Shown one piece after another: positions 17,140-25,023 of a DNA stretch of 64,000 nt; positions within the stretch are counted from its first letter, which is position 1, and each line of letters begins with the position of its first letter. The notes under the pieces are model-generated. The model saw only the letters and a program-made list of their open reading frames with translations. It had not been told where the DNA came from and ran no database searches. Source of the DNA: Sporomusa sphaeroides DSM 2875 (GTDB taxonomy: Bacteria > Bacillota > Negativicutes > Sporomusales > Sporomusaceae); NCBI RefSeq assembly GCF_001941975.2, contig NZ_CP146991.1, forward strand, positions 1,660,524 through 1,724,523, read 5' to 3'. The position numbers were made by a program, and so were the translations under genes.

Positions 17140-17259
17140 TTATCTGATGACTAACCCGCTCTAAGACTCCCGTCTTCTAAAAGTGGGAGTTTAAGAGCGG
17201 TTATGCCCCTGGATAATAGCGACTAACCTTCAGATGGGGTTTAAAACCCCACCCTGAAG
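17140..17259 (+). repeat. IS200/IS605-end-like hairpin repeat, copy A
   Basis: A TTATC...GGATAAT-bounded segment (17140-17217) contains CGCTCTAAGACTCCCG, a hairpin ACTCCCG/GTGGGAGT and GAGCGG. It is followed by a second hairpin with CTTCAG/CTGAAG arms around TGGGGT/ACCCCA (17228-17259). The first part closely matches the reverse complement of 22573-22664, so it is a repeat. Such paired hairpins resemble ends of IS200/IS605 elements or their TnpB guide RNAs. No tnpA/tnpB is present, so this is a remnant or a nonautonomous copy. It fills most of the 342-bp gap before yqeK. Confidence 0.6.
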
Positions 17260-17302
17260 CTAAGTCTACTTTATAATAAGAACAACAAGGTGGTGTCAAA
17301 TC

Positions 17303-17863
17303 ATGGAGTATAACCAGGCTATGGACAAGCTGTCACAAGTATTGTCTGCCAAACGCTTTCAACATTCATTGGGAGTAAGTCAGACTGCCGGTGAACTTGC
17401 CGGCAGATTTGGCGTAGATGTACAAACAGCCCGCCTGGCCGGGCTGTTGCATGACTGTGCCCGCAACATTTCCAGCGATAGCCTATTGCAAAAGGCAGAA
17501 GCTTTTGCTATAGTGATGAATGATGTCGAACGTTGCCAACCCGTGTTATTGCACGCGCCGGTCGGCGCGTTTCTGGCCAACACGGAATATGGGGTCGATG
17601 ATCCTGATATTCTGGCTGCCATTAGGCTTCATACTACTGGCGGGCGTACTATGTCAACCTTGGCAAAAATCATTTATCTGGCTGATTGTATAGAACCGGG
17701 CAGGAAGTTTCCCGGGGTAGACAAGCTTCGCCGTTTAGCTGACGCCGATCTTAATGCGGCTTTGCTTGCCGCCTTTGATCAGTCCCTTTACTATGTTATT
17801 GAGCAAGGCTTGCTTATACATCCGGCCACAATAGAAGGCCGTAATTATTTATTACAAAGATAA
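17303..17863 (+). CDS. yqeK: YqeK-type HD-domain nucleotide hydrolase
   Basis: The 186-residue protein is an HD-superfamily metal-dependent phosphohydrolase with 'RFQHSLGVSQTAGELA' (first histidine), 'LAGLLHDCARNIS' (HD pair), 'LLHAPVGAFLA' and 'IIYLADCIEPGR' (last aspartate). YqeK homologues in Firmicutes hydrolyse diadenosine tetraphosphate symmetrically. It belongs to the nadD-yqeK-rsfS cluster. AAGGTGGTG precedes the ATG. Confidence 0.92.
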   Translation: MEYNQAMDKLSQVLSAKRFQHSLGVSQTAGELAGRFGVDVQTARLAGLLHDCARNISSDSLLQKAEAFAIVMNDVERCQPVLLHAPVGAFLANTEYGVDDPDILAAIRLHTTGGRTMSTLAKIIYLADCIEPGRKFPGVDKLRRLADADLNAALLAAFDQSLYYVIEQGLLIHPATIEGRNYLLQR

Positions 17864-17946
17864 AGAAAACACGGCTTGCGCCGAGCCTTTGGCGGCGGTG
17901 GAAGCCGATGTTGGTCCTGTTAATCTCTTGGAGAGGAGATGATACC

Positions 17947-18957
17947 ATGAATGAAGCAGACAATAGAACAAAGCAGCGGCGACGCAAAATTCGCTGGGAT
18001 CGCATTCTTATTCTGCTGGTGCTGCTGCTGCTGGCGGTAGTGGCTATTGCGGGAGCCACTGTTTATGCATACCTTAGTATGGCTCGTGTACCGGCAGTAA
18101 CGCCGGTGGTAAAGTCTACCGAACGTCCGCCGGAAACACTTAAGAACAGAGTCAATATCCTACTCCTAGGTCTTGATGATCAAGATCATGAAAACCCTTA
18201 TGATAAGGCCAGACGATCAGATACCATGATGGTTGCCAGCCTTAATCCGGATGATGGCACAATCAATTTGTTGTCCCTGCCGCGTGACACTAAGGTGAAC
18301 ATCCCCGGACGCAAGGGCTATGACAAGCTTAACCATGCTTACGCTTATGGCGGCGCTGAACTTGCCCGCAGCACCGTGGAGCAGTTTTTGCATATTCCGG
18401 TTAATTATTATGTAGTAATTGACTGGCAGGCATTTATCAAAGTCATTGATATTTTAGGTGGTGTGGATCTTTACGTCGAGCATGATATGCACTATCGTGA
18501 CCCTTATGCTGATCTTACGATAGATATTGATAAAGGCTATCAGCATTTAGATGGTGAAATGGCGGGGCAATATGTTCGATTCCGCAGTGATGAACTTGGT
18601 GATATTGGCCGGGTGCAGCGACAGCAGCGTTTTGTAAAAGCCCTGGCTAAAGAGACCATGCAGGTGGGCACTCTCTTAAAGGTACCCGCACTTGTCAGTA
18701 CCCTTAATCAATATGTTGATACCGATATGTCGGTGATGACTATGGCCAAAGTAGCCAATAGTCTCAAAAGCTTTGACTCAAATAATTTTAATGCGGAAAT
18801 GCTGCCAGGTGATTTTGCCACCATCGAAGGCTTGAGCTATTGGGTGCCGAATACCGAGCAGACAACACAGGTAATAGAAAAAATGTTTTTTTCTAAAAAG
18901 GCAGCCGATGGCATATCCAGGGATGGTTCAAGTCCGGCCAGCACCAGAAACAACTAA
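17947..18957 (+). CDS. LytR-CpsA-Psr (LCP) family cell-wall ligase
   Basis: I start at ATG 17947, with GGAGAGGAG upstream, rather than at an earlier TTG/ATG without a site. The 336-residue protein has a basic cytoplasmic N-terminus, one membrane span (about 18-42) and an extracytoplasmic LCP domain with 'VNILLLGLDDQD', 'RRSDTMMVASLNPD', 'LLSLPRDTKVNI' and 'QQRFVKALAKE'. LCP enzymes transfer undecaprenyl-linked glycopolymers to peptidoglycan. A terminator follows directly. Its insertion between yqeK and rsfS is common in Firmicutes. Confidence 0.92.
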   Translation: MNEADNRTKQRRRKIRWDRILILLVLLLLAVVAIAGATVYAYLSMARVPAVTPVVKSTERPPETLKNRVNILLLGLDDQDHENPYDKARRSDTMMVASLNPDDGTINLLSLPRDTKVNIPGRKGYDKLNHAYAYGGAELARSTVEQFLHIPVNYYVVIDWQAFIKVIDILGGVDLYVEHDMHYRDPYADLTIDIDKGYQHLDGEMAGQYVRFRSDELGDIGRVQRQQRFVKALAKETMQVGTLLKVPALVSTLNQYVDTDMSVMTMAKVANSLKSFDSNNFNAEMLPGDFATIEGLSYWVPNTEQTTQVIEKMFFSKKAADGISRDGSSPASTRNN

Positions 18958-18966
18958 AATGTTCGA

Positions 18967-19000
18967 GGGTAAAGCTTATTTTTGAGGCTTTACCCTTTTT
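18967..19000 (+). terminator. Rho-independent terminator after the LCP gene
   Basis: The stem GGGTAAAGC/GCTTTACCC (18967-18975, 18987-18995) is followed by five T residues. Confidence 0.9.
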
Positions 19001-19089
19001 GGCAGGAAACTGGCCTGTCTGGTCCGAATAAAATAATTTTGGAAAGAAAAAGCTATAACGAAGAGTTTCCAGGAGGTAATGTTTAACCG

Positions 19090-19437
19090 ATGATTGATAA
19101 TCATAATTTAGCTGAATTAGTGGCCAAAGCTGCCAGCGACAAAAAAGCGCGTGACATCATTATTATGGATTTGCTGGGAATATCACCAGTTACTGACTCC
19201 TTTGTCATTTGCAGCGCTAATTCAACTACCCAAGTACAAGCCATTGCCGATAACATTGTGGAACAGATGGAAGAACAAGGCATTAGGCTGTTGCGTAAAG
19301 AAGGATACCGGGAAGCGCGATGGGTGCTACTCGATTATGGCAGTTGTGTGGCCCATATTTTTGTGGAAGATGACCGTGTATTTTACAATCTCGAGCGGTT
19401 GTGGAGCGATGCCAAACAAATGTCTTACCAAGGTTAG
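19090..19437 (+). CDS. rsfS: Ribosome silencing factor RsfS
   Basis: The 115-residue protein matches RsfS/YbeB/Iojap: 'DIIIMDLLGISPVTDSFVICSA', 'STTQVQAIADNI' and 'WVLLDYGSCVAHIFVEDDR'. It binds L14 and blocks subunit joining when nutrients are short. AGGAGG lies 11 bp before the ATG. The next gene starts 9 bp after its stop, so the two are likely cotranscribed. Confidence 0.95.
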   Translation: MIDNHNLAELVAKAASDKKARDIIIMDLLGISPVTDSFVICSANSTTQVQAIADNIVEQMEEQGIRLLRKEGYREARWVLLDYGSCVAHIFVEDDRVFYNLERLWSDAKQMSYQG

Positions 19438-19445
19438 GTGTGAGT

Positions 19446-20327
19446 ATGGATAGAAATAAACATGCATTCAGGCCTGGTGATGTAGTAGAGCTGGCAGTGG
19501 TACGGAAAAGTGACTTAGGCGTATTTTTAGACGCCGGTACAGGCAATACCAGTGATGATATTTTGCTGCATAATGCCCAACAGACAGAACCTGTTGCCGT
19601 AGGACAAACTGTTAAGGTATACCTCTATACAGATCCCAAAGGCAGGCTGACGGCCAGTATGCGCCTGCCGCAAATGCGGGAAGGCCAGGTCGCCAGAGTG
19701 GAAGTTATTAACACGACCCGTGACGGCACTTTTGTCAACATTGGCGCTGAGCGAGGTGTATTCATGCCGCATGCCGGCAGGCGGGGCCTGCCGCGCCGCG
19801 GTGAAAAAGTGTGGGTCAAGCTGTATCGCGATAAGTCCGGCCGTCCGGCTGTTACTATGGAGGTGGAAGACGAACTCAGACAGGCTTCCCGGCCGGCTGA
19901 AGGCGTTAAAGTCGGTGATATGGTAACCGGGTCGGTATACAATTATAATGAGCAGGGCGCCTTTCTTTTTACTAAAGACCGGTTTATTGCCTTCCTGCAC
20001 AATGATGAGATGACAGAACGGCCCCGGGTAGGTGCTGAACTTGACACCCGGGTTACTTATATCAGAGAAGACGGCCGCATCAATGTATCCATGCGTCCGG
20101 CCAAAGAAAATGCCATGGACGAGGATACCGCCAAAATACTGCAGGTGCTTCGCAGCAGGGGCGGCCAGATGCCTTATAGTGATAATTCACCGCCGGAGAT
20201 CATTAAGGAAAAATTTAATATAAGTAAGGCGGCCTTTAAACGTGCGATGGGTCGTTTGCTCAAAGACCGGCTTATTGAACAGAAAGAGGGCTGGACTTAC
20301 TTAATAAATAATGAAGGTGGCGAATAG
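19446..20327 (+). CDS. cvfB: CvfB/YitL-like multi-S1-domain RNA-binding protein
   Basis: The start is ATG 19446, just after the rsfS stop. The 293-residue protein has tandem S1-like domains ('FRPGDVVELAVVRKSDLGVFL', 'GQVARVEVINTTRDGTFVNI', 'VKVGDMVTGSVYNYNEQGAF') and a C-terminal winged-helix region with 'DNSPPEIIKEKFNISKAAFKRA'. This is the CvfB layout (S1 domains plus winged helix) known from Staphylococcus as an RNA-binding virulence regulator; the role in an environmental anaerobe is unknown. The stop codon lies at the loop of a 23-bp hairpin. Confidence 0.88.
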   Translation: MDRNKHAFRPGDVVELAVVRKSDLGVFLDAGTGNTSDDILLHNAQQTEPVAVGQTVKVYLYTDPKGRLTASMRLPQMREGQVARVEVINTTRDGTFVNIGAERGVFMPHAGRRGLPRRGEKVWVKLYRDKSGRPAVTMEVEDELRQASRPAEGVKVGDMVTGSVYNYNEQGAFLFTKDRFIAFLHNDEMTERPRVGAELDTRVTYIREDGRINVSMRPAKENAMDEDTAKILQVLRSRGGQMPYSDNSPPEIIKEKFNISKAAFKRAMGRLLKDRLIEQKEGWTYLINNEGGE

Positions 20328-20349
20328 CCACCTTCATTATTTATTAAGT
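20299..20349. terminator. 23-bp perfect hairpin shared by convergent genes
   Basis: Bases 20299-20321 pair perfectly with 20327-20349 around a 5-nt loop. The plus-strand stop of the CvfB-like gene (20325-20327) reaches from the loop into the stem, and the minus-strand stop of the small gene lies in the right arm. There is no classical T-run, but each outer arm is A/T-rich. It probably acts as a bidirectional terminator. Confidence 0.7.
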
Positions 20350-20472
20350 GGGAAGGGAGTTTTTGCAAGGTGCATGCTTTTTTTTGTCGGCAGGCTTGTC
20401 GGTGGGATGCATTTTGTCGGCAAGTTCATTGCTCTTGGTATTGTTTGCCTTCCTTGTCTGTTTGTCAGCCAT
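20344..20472 (-). CDS. Small basic hydrophilic protein, 42 aa
   Basis: An ATG at 20472 follows AAGGAGGG at good spacing, which makes this short frame credible. The 42-residue product is rich in lysine, aspartate, alanine and asparagine, begins 'MADKQTRKANNTKSNELAD', has no hydrophobic segment, and has a single cysteine near the end. I do not recognise a family; size and composition recall minor small acid-soluble spore proteins, which is only a guess. The stop lies within the hairpin shared with the CvfB-like gene. Confidence 0.6.
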   Translation of the reverse strand: MADKQTRKANNTKSNELADKMHPTDKPADKKKHAPCKNSLPT

Positions 20473-20530
20473 AGAATAATCCCTCCTTAAAAGTTTGCCT
20501 GCGGCACAACTACCGCTTTTTTTTGTTGGG

Positions 20531-20731
20531 TCAGCCAGGGGTGTGTTTGCCAGCAGTATCCGGAGCTTCTGCGTTGGCCTGGAGGTCAGTGGCAGAGACG
20601 GTATCTGTGCTTACCTGATATTTTGACTGGGTAGGGCTTGTGCGCGGCCCTTCACTGATTAACCCTTTAACACCCGCATGTGATTCGCCGGCCATGTTTT
20701 TGCCGTTCCAGAAGCCAGTCTTTTTTGTCAA
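20531..20731 (-). CDS. Small hydrophilic protein, 66 aa
   Basis: The start is TTG 20731, preceded by AGGAGGTGAT at optimal distance. The 66-residue product is Gly/Thr/Ser/Lys-rich, begins 'MTKKTGFWNGKNMAG', and looks disordered with no membrane segment. No family recognised. It lies 58 bp upstream of the 42-aa gene on the same strand and may be cotranscribed with it. Confidence 0.6.
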   Translation of the reverse strand: MTKKTGFWNGKNMAGESHAGVKGLISEGPRTSPTQSKYQVSTDTVSATDLQANAEAPDTAGKHTPG

Positions 20732-20870
20732 ATTATCACCTCCTGTGCTGGTGTTAGTTTTCCCGGATGCAAAATAAGCATGAGCGACAATGATTGCTAA
20801 TCCCAATGCTTACATGTTTTTTATGATGAGGGAAAGACTATAAATACAAGACAATAAGGAGGAATATTGC

Positions 20871-21059
20871 ATGGACCAGCAGTTACAGACTATTTCTCTG
20901 CAGGTTAAAGCACTTAGGCAACAGCTTAATGAACTTATGCAGACTTCTAATTCGGCTGATGCCGAGATCATAACAGCCAGCAGCACGTTAAGCACACAGC
21001 TTGAGGAGTATGCTCATACAATTAATGAAAAACGCACTCCGTCAATGCGAACTTTTTAG
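20871..21059 (+). CDS. Spo0E-like regulatory protein with altered signature
   Basis: The 62-residue protein has AAGGAGG 8 bp before its ATG. Its helical-hairpin pattern ('VKALRQQLNELMQ' then 'AEIITASSTLSTQLEEYAH') matches the Spo0E family, small phosphatases that dephosphorylate Spo0A~P. The family motif SQxLDxLI reads 'SSTLSTQL' here, with serine in place of the aspartate. It may be an inactive or divergent Spo0E. The gene ends next to a bidirectional hairpin terminator. Confidence 0.65.
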   Translation: MDQQLQTISLQVKALRQQLNELMQTSNSADAEIITASSTLSTQLEEYAHTINEKRTPSMRTF

Positions 21060-21118
21060 CACCGGTTTGGTGGCTGCTTTCGCCAAAGGTCAAGCCATGT
21101 TTTCGCTATAAATAGAAC

Positions 21119-21151
21119 GCAGCCCTGCGAATTGCAAATTCGCAGGGCTGC
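21119..21151. terminator. Bidirectional hairpin terminator between the Spo0E-like and CBS-protein genes
   Basis: A perfect 15-bp stem (21119-21133 with 21137-21151, arms GCAGCCCTGCGAATT) lies between two convergent genes. T-rich sequence follows on the plus side. Confidence 0.8.
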
Positions 21152-21158
21152 TATGTTA

Positions 21159-22556
21159 TTATTCTGTTGAACGATCGCCATGTACCTGTGGCAACTGACG
21201 GGTAATAAGCACTTTGTCAACCCGGGCCTTATCCATGTCAACGATTTCAAAGGTATAGCCGTTCCACTCGAAACTTTCGGCAGTTGCCGGGATGCGGCCA
21301 AGGAAAGAGACAATGAAACCGCCAAGGGTTTGAAAATACCCTCTTTCTTCACCGGGAAAATGGTCTACATCCAGTAATTCTTTCAATTCCTCGGCAGAAA
21401 GCATACCATCTACCAGCCAGGATGTATCATCACGAATGATGACATCAGGATCTTCATCTTCACCAAGATAGGGCATATCACCGACAATGTGCTCAGCAAT
21501 ATCATAAAGGCTGATCAAACCGGAAATACCGCCATATTCATCAACTACCAGGGCCACATATACATCGGTTTCCCTGATTTTTTCCAGAACCTTCAGGGCT
21601 GGGGTGTTTTTGGGAACATAGAGCGGTTGGCGGGCAGCCTTCTCCAGGCGTAAGGGCACTCCGGGAATATAGTTTGCCAGGAGTTCGTTAGAGTAAACAA
21701 CGCCGATTATATCGTCTAAACTGCCGCGAGCTACCGGAAAAAACAGATGGTTAGAGTTGCGGATGATGCGCAGGTTATATTGATCATTATCTTCAAGATC
21801 CAGCCATTTGATCTGGGTCCGGGGCGTCATAAGAGCACCGACGCGCATATCGCCAAGAATAAAAATCTTTTCCAGCATTTCGCGTTCAGATTTTTCAAAG
21901 ACACCATATTGTGCTCCCTGCCCAATCAGTCCCCTGACTTCCTCTTCTGTTACCGGTGGTTCATCAGGCGCTTTGGTTCCAAGCAGCTTCATTACCATAA
22001 CTGTCGAAAGACTTAACAAATGGACCAGCGGACGGTTAAGACGTACAAAAGCAGACATGGGTCTGGCAATGGCTGCTGCAATTGGCTCAGGGTTATTGAG
22101 CGCCAGTTTTTTCGGCACCAGTTCCCCGATAATCAGCGATAAATAGGTGATTATGCCAACGACAATAGCAAGGCTGATGGCCTCACTGTAACCGCGCAGA
22201 AAGGGGATGGTATTTAACGGTACGACAAGATAGCTCGATAATCTGGCTCCGCCAAAAGCGCCTGTCAATATGCCAATTAGGGTAATCCCAATCTGTACGG
22301 CGGATAGCAATGGTGTAGGGTCTTCTGCCAGCTTAATGGCGGCCTGCGCGCCCTTACTGCCGCTGGTGGCCATACTTTCTAAACGGCTTTTACGGGAAGA
22401 AACAATGGACATTTCGGTCATAGCAAATAGCCCGTTGGCTAAAATAAGAACAAGGATAATTATAATCTCGGTACCAATCGAAGCTGTGTCCAAAATTACA
22501 ATAGCACTCTCCCTTTGATAAATGTAGACTTGATTCGGGTGGGGTTTTAACCTCAT
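21159..22556 (-). CDS. CNNM/CorC-HlyC family membrane protein with CBS pair
   Basis: The protein (up to 465 residues) has an N-terminal DUF21/CNNM domain with four hydrophobic segments ('EIIIILVLILANGLFAMTEMS' region), a CBS pair (about 225-345, 'VGALMTPRTQIKWLD', 'YVALVVDEYGGISGLISLYD') and a C-terminal CorC_HlyC/FAD-like domain ending near 'WNGYTFEIVDMD'. Family members are implicated in magnesium/divalent cation export; the name hemolysin is historical. The start is uncertain: ATG 22556 has only a weak site, and an ATT or TTG about 20 codons further in lies after GGGAGAG. Confidence 0.88.
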   Translation of the reverse strand: MRLKPHPNQVYIYQRESAIVILDTASIGTEIIIILVLILANGLFAMTEMSIVSSRKSRLESMATSGSKGAQAAIKLAEDPTPLLSAVQIGITLIGILTGAFGGARLSSYLVVPLNTIPFLRGYSEAISLAIVVGIITYLSLIIGELVPKKLALNNPEPIAAAIARPMSAFVRLNRPLVHLLSLSTVMVMKLLGTKAPDEPPVTEEEVRGLIGQGAQYGVFEKSEREMLEKIFILGDMRVGALMTPRTQIKWLDLEDNDQYNLRIIRNSNHLFFPVARGSLDDIIGVVYSNELLANYIPGVPLRLEKAARQPLYVPKNTPALKVLEKIRETDVYVALVVDEYGGISGLISLYDIAEHIVGDMPYLGEDEDPDVIIRDDTSWLVDGMLSAEELKELLDVDHFPGEERGYFQTLGGFIVSFLGRIPATAESFEWNGYTFEIVDMDKARVDKVLITRQLPQVHGDRSTE

Positions 22557-22572
22557 TGAATCCTAATCGGAA

Positions 22573-22664
22573 TTATCCAGAGGCTTAGTCGCTCGCCTGT
22601 GCCCGTAGGGGTATACTCCCACCTAAAGCGGCGGGAGTCTTAGAGCGAGTTAGCCATTGGATAA
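22573..22664 (-). repeat. IS200/IS605-end-like hairpin repeat, copy B
   Basis: Read on the minus strand, the segment starts TTATCCAATGGCTAACTCGC, continues CTCTAAGACTCCCG, forms an ACTCCCG/GTGGGAGT hairpin and ends CTCTGGATAA. It shares its first half with the plus-strand copy at 17140. The outer arms (TTATCCA.../...TGGATAA) form an inverted repeat. No transposase is attached. The remainder of the gap up to 22782 shows no gene. Confidence 0.6.
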
Positions 22665-22782
22665 AGTAAAATTCATGTACAGGTACAGTCATATCATATC
22701 CTTTTATGCACAGTATCAAACACGCGCGGTTGCTATAGGATGATCATGATCGCCATCTCGTTGCTAAACCTCCTTATAATAA

Positions 22783-22814
22783 ACTGCCCGCTGGCTTTGA
22801 CTGCAGCGGGCAGT
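22783..22814 (-). terminator. Rho-independent terminator after the DedA-like gene
   Basis: On the minus strand ACTGCCCGCTG pairs with CAGCGGGCAGT (22804-22814 with 22783-22793), then TTTATTAT follows. Confidence 0.8.
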
Positions 22815-22819
22815 GGGTA

Positions 22820-23407
22820 TTACAATTCATCAATCACGGTATCGTTTTTTTTACTTCTTTTTATAATATAAGTCACCACACCGACGATGGCAATGAGAAT
22901 GAGTGAAATGATCAACATATCATCTTTGTGCTGGGTAAACATTTCCACCGCCTGCGGGCCAAAATAATAGATAAGCACACCTTCCAGTAAAAAACGTTTG
23001 CCGCGGCCCAGGCAGGAAATGATTAAAAAAATTGACATATTTATTCTTAACGCTCCGGCTGTGATACTGACAAACTTGTACGGAATAGGGGACAAAGCAG
23101 CTAGAAATATTGCCAGCAGCGCATTTTTTTCCACAGTGGTGTGTATTTTGCTCAGATATTTGGCCGGCATACACTTACGGGCGGCCGGCAGGCCGATTTT
23201 TAAACCGATGCCATAGCCAACTAAACCGCCTAAGACAGATACAACCGTGGCAGCTAGCCCGTAATATATGGCGTAGTGCGGATTTGCTAAAGCTAATGGG
23301 ATGAGAAGCAGGTCAGGCAACACCGGCGATATAAAGGATTCTGTAAAAGCGGCAAGTAAGAGACCGGGAAAACCCCATTCCAAAAGTATTTCTACTAACG
23401 ATTCCAT
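22820..23407 (-). CDS. DedA/YqaA-type membrane protein (SNARE-associated family)
   Basis: I start at ATG 23407, with GGAGAGGAG upstream, rather than at GTG 23413, which is too close to the site. The 195-residue polytopic protein matches the YqaA branch of the DedA/VTT family: 'GFPGLLLAAFTESFISPVLPD', 'LVGYGIGLKIG', and the amphipathic 'ALSPIPYKFVSITAGALRI' re-entrant motif containing the conserved 'PIPYK'. Family members act as undecaprenyl-phosphate or phospholipid flippases. The C-terminus is basic and cytoplasmic. Confidence 0.88.
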   Translation of the reverse strand: MESLVEILLEWGFPGLLLAAFTESFISPVLPDLLLIPLALANPHYAIYYGLAATVVSVLGGLVGYGIGLKIGLPAARKCMPAKYLSKIHTTVEKNALLAIFLAALSPIPYKFVSITAGALRINMSIFLIISCLGRGKRFLLEGVLIYYFGPQAVEMFTQHKDDMLIISLILIAIVGVVTYIIKRSKKNDTVIDEL

Positions 23408-23517
23408 TAACACGCTCCTCTCCTTCTAAATAGTTTATCTTACATCCGGGCGTCAGTCAAGGTAAGGAGTAGATAAAATAGCAGGCGGACTTAACCCGGA
23501 GCAGTGCAGGATAAAAA

Positions 23518-23559
23518 AGCAAGAAGAATTAACCAGATGAACAGTTAATTCTTCTTGCT
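23518..23559 (-). terminator. Rho-independent terminator after tRNA-Ala
   Basis: A perfect 16-bp stem (23544-23559 with 23518-23533) begins right after the tRNA CCA end, followed on the minus strand by TTTTTTA (23512-23517). Confidence 0.93.
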
Positions 23560-23635
23560 TGGTGGAGATAAGCGGGATCGAACCGCTGGCCTCTTGAATG
23601 CCATTCAAGCGCTCTCCCAGCTGAGCTATACCCCC
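23560..23635 (-). tRNA. tRNA-Ala (anticodon GGC)
   Basis: The 76-nt minus-strand sequence folds as a cloverleaf: acceptor GGGGGTA/TATCTCC (two G-U pairs), D arm with AGCTCAGCTGGGAGAGC, anticodon arm CTTGA-ATGGCAT-TCAAG (anticodon GGC, reading GCC/GCU), T arm with GGTTCGATCC, discriminator A and encoded CCA. It stands alone, with a consensus promoter upstream and a strong terminator immediately downstream. Confidence 0.97.
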
Positions 23636-23668
23636 AAATTTTATAATATTACACTGAATTACATTGTA

Positions 23669-23697
23669 ATTATACTTATCTGGCAAGATAATGTCAA
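23669..23697 (-). promoter_or_regulatory. Consensus promoter of the tRNA-Ala gene
   Basis: On the minus strand TTGACA (23697-23692) and TATAAT (23674-23669) are separated by exactly 17 bp: a perfect match to the housekeeping consensus. The predicted start is about 27 nt before the mature tRNA 5' end. Confidence 0.92.
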
Positions 23698-23816
23698 GAA
23701 TTTTACAGAAAAATCCGGGAGCGGCAGGGACTTAATCGCAGCATGAAGAATACTGTGAAAATGTACACTCAGCTAAATTTTACAAGCAAAGTCAGGTGTG
23801 GGAAAGAAGGACGAGC

Positions 23817-25001
23817 ATGAATTTGTTTAAGATAGGTCTGCTAATAGAGGGAACAGGCCGCTACCGCGAGACCTGTTACTTGGCTGTAGAGCAGGGACGC
23901 ATTGCCGGTATCGGTCAAGCCGGCGATTTTGCTGCTGACTGTGTGGCCGCAGCCGTTGATTATACTCAGTACACCGTTATGCCAGGTCTCGTTGATCCTC
24001 ATGTCCATTTATTTTTGGAAGGCATTTCAGACGCAAAAGCACGTACTTTGCGCTGGAAGGAGGATAAGGAAACAACACTGCTCCGGGCGGTCAATAACCT
24101 AAGGCGAACCATTTGTCAGGGCGTAACGACGGTTCGTGATTTAGGCGGCCCCTACGGGATAAGCACCTTTTTAAAAAAGGCTGTAAATCAGGGAACTATT
24201 CCGGGCCCCAGAGTGTTTACGGCCGGACAAGCTATTTCCATAACCGGCGGGCATTTTCATTATGCCGGCGGGCGGGAGGCTGACGGACCGGATGAAATGG
24301 TTAAGGCGGTGCGGGAACAGGTCAGAAGCGGTGCCGATTGCATCAAGCTTATGATGACAGGCTGTGTCAACTTTGTTGCCCAAGACGCCGGTATTGTGGA
24401 ACTGTCGCTGGCAGAAGCCAAGACAGGCGTCAATGAAGCGCAGCGGTTAAACCGGCAGGTTGCTGTACACGCAAACGGTATAGCCGGCGTGCGTCAGGCA
24501 CTGGCTGTCGGTGTGGCTACCATCGAGCATGGGGCGCTAATTGATGAAGCTACGGCAGATATCATGGCTGACAGTGCTGTGTATTGGATACCCACCCTGG
24601 TGCCGTTTGAGCGTATGCTGGACTATGGCCGTACCCATCAGACCAGGACCTTGCCGCCGGCGGGCATTGAGACAGTATACTTGCGGCATAAAGCGATGGT
24701 AGTGCGGGCCTATCGGTCAGGTGCCAGGATTGTTGCCGGTACTGATGCCGGAGCACTCGGGGTAGAGCATGGTGATATCTGGCGGGAGCTTTATTTGCTG
24801 GCCGAGTGTGGCTTGCCGGCCGCTGCGGTGCTTCAGGCTGCTACCGGCTTAGCGGCGCAGGCGATAGGTGCCGATCAGGAACTTGGGACCCTGGAAATGG
24901 GTAAACGGGCAGATTTGCTGGTGCTGGCCGGCAATCCGCTAACCGATATCGCGTGTATAAAAAATGTTGTAAAAGTATTTAAGGATGGGGTGGCTCAATA
25001 A
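23817..25001 (+). CDS. Amidohydrolase (imidazolonepropionase-like superfamily)
   Basis: The start is ATG 23817 with GAAGGA 8 bp upstream. The 394-residue protein is an amidohydrolase-superfamily TIM barrel with the metal motif 'DPHVHLFLEG', the bridging lysine region 'GADCIKLMMTG', later histidines 'VAVHAN' and 'TIEHGALID', and the catalytic aspartate in 'IVAGTDAGALGVEHGD'. The C-terminus ('GKRADLLVLAGNPLTDI') closes the composite domain. Such enzymes are prolidase- or imidazolonepropionase-like; the substrate cannot be read. The next gene starts 22 bp after the stop. Confidence 0.9.
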   Translation: MNLFKIGLLIEGTGRYRETCYLAVEQGRIAGIGQAGDFAADCVAAAVDYTQYTVMPGLVDPHVHLFLEGISDAKARTLRWKEDKETTLLRAVNNLRRTICQGVTTVRDLGGPYGISTFLKKAVNQGTIPGPRVFTAGQAISITGGHFHYAGGREADGPDEMVKAVREQVRSGADCIKLMMTGCVNFVAQDAGIVELSLAEAKTGVNEAQRLNRQVAVHANGIAGVRQALAVGVATIEHGALIDEATADIMADSAVYWIPTLVPFERMLDYGRTHQTRTLPPAGIETVYLRHKAMVVRAYRSGARIVAGTDAGALGVEHGDIWRELYLLAECGLPAAAVLQAATGLAAQAIGADQELGTLEMGKRADLLVLAGNPLTDIACIKNVVKVFKDGVAQ

Positions 25002-25023
25002 TCAGTTAATGGAGTTGGTAGTG

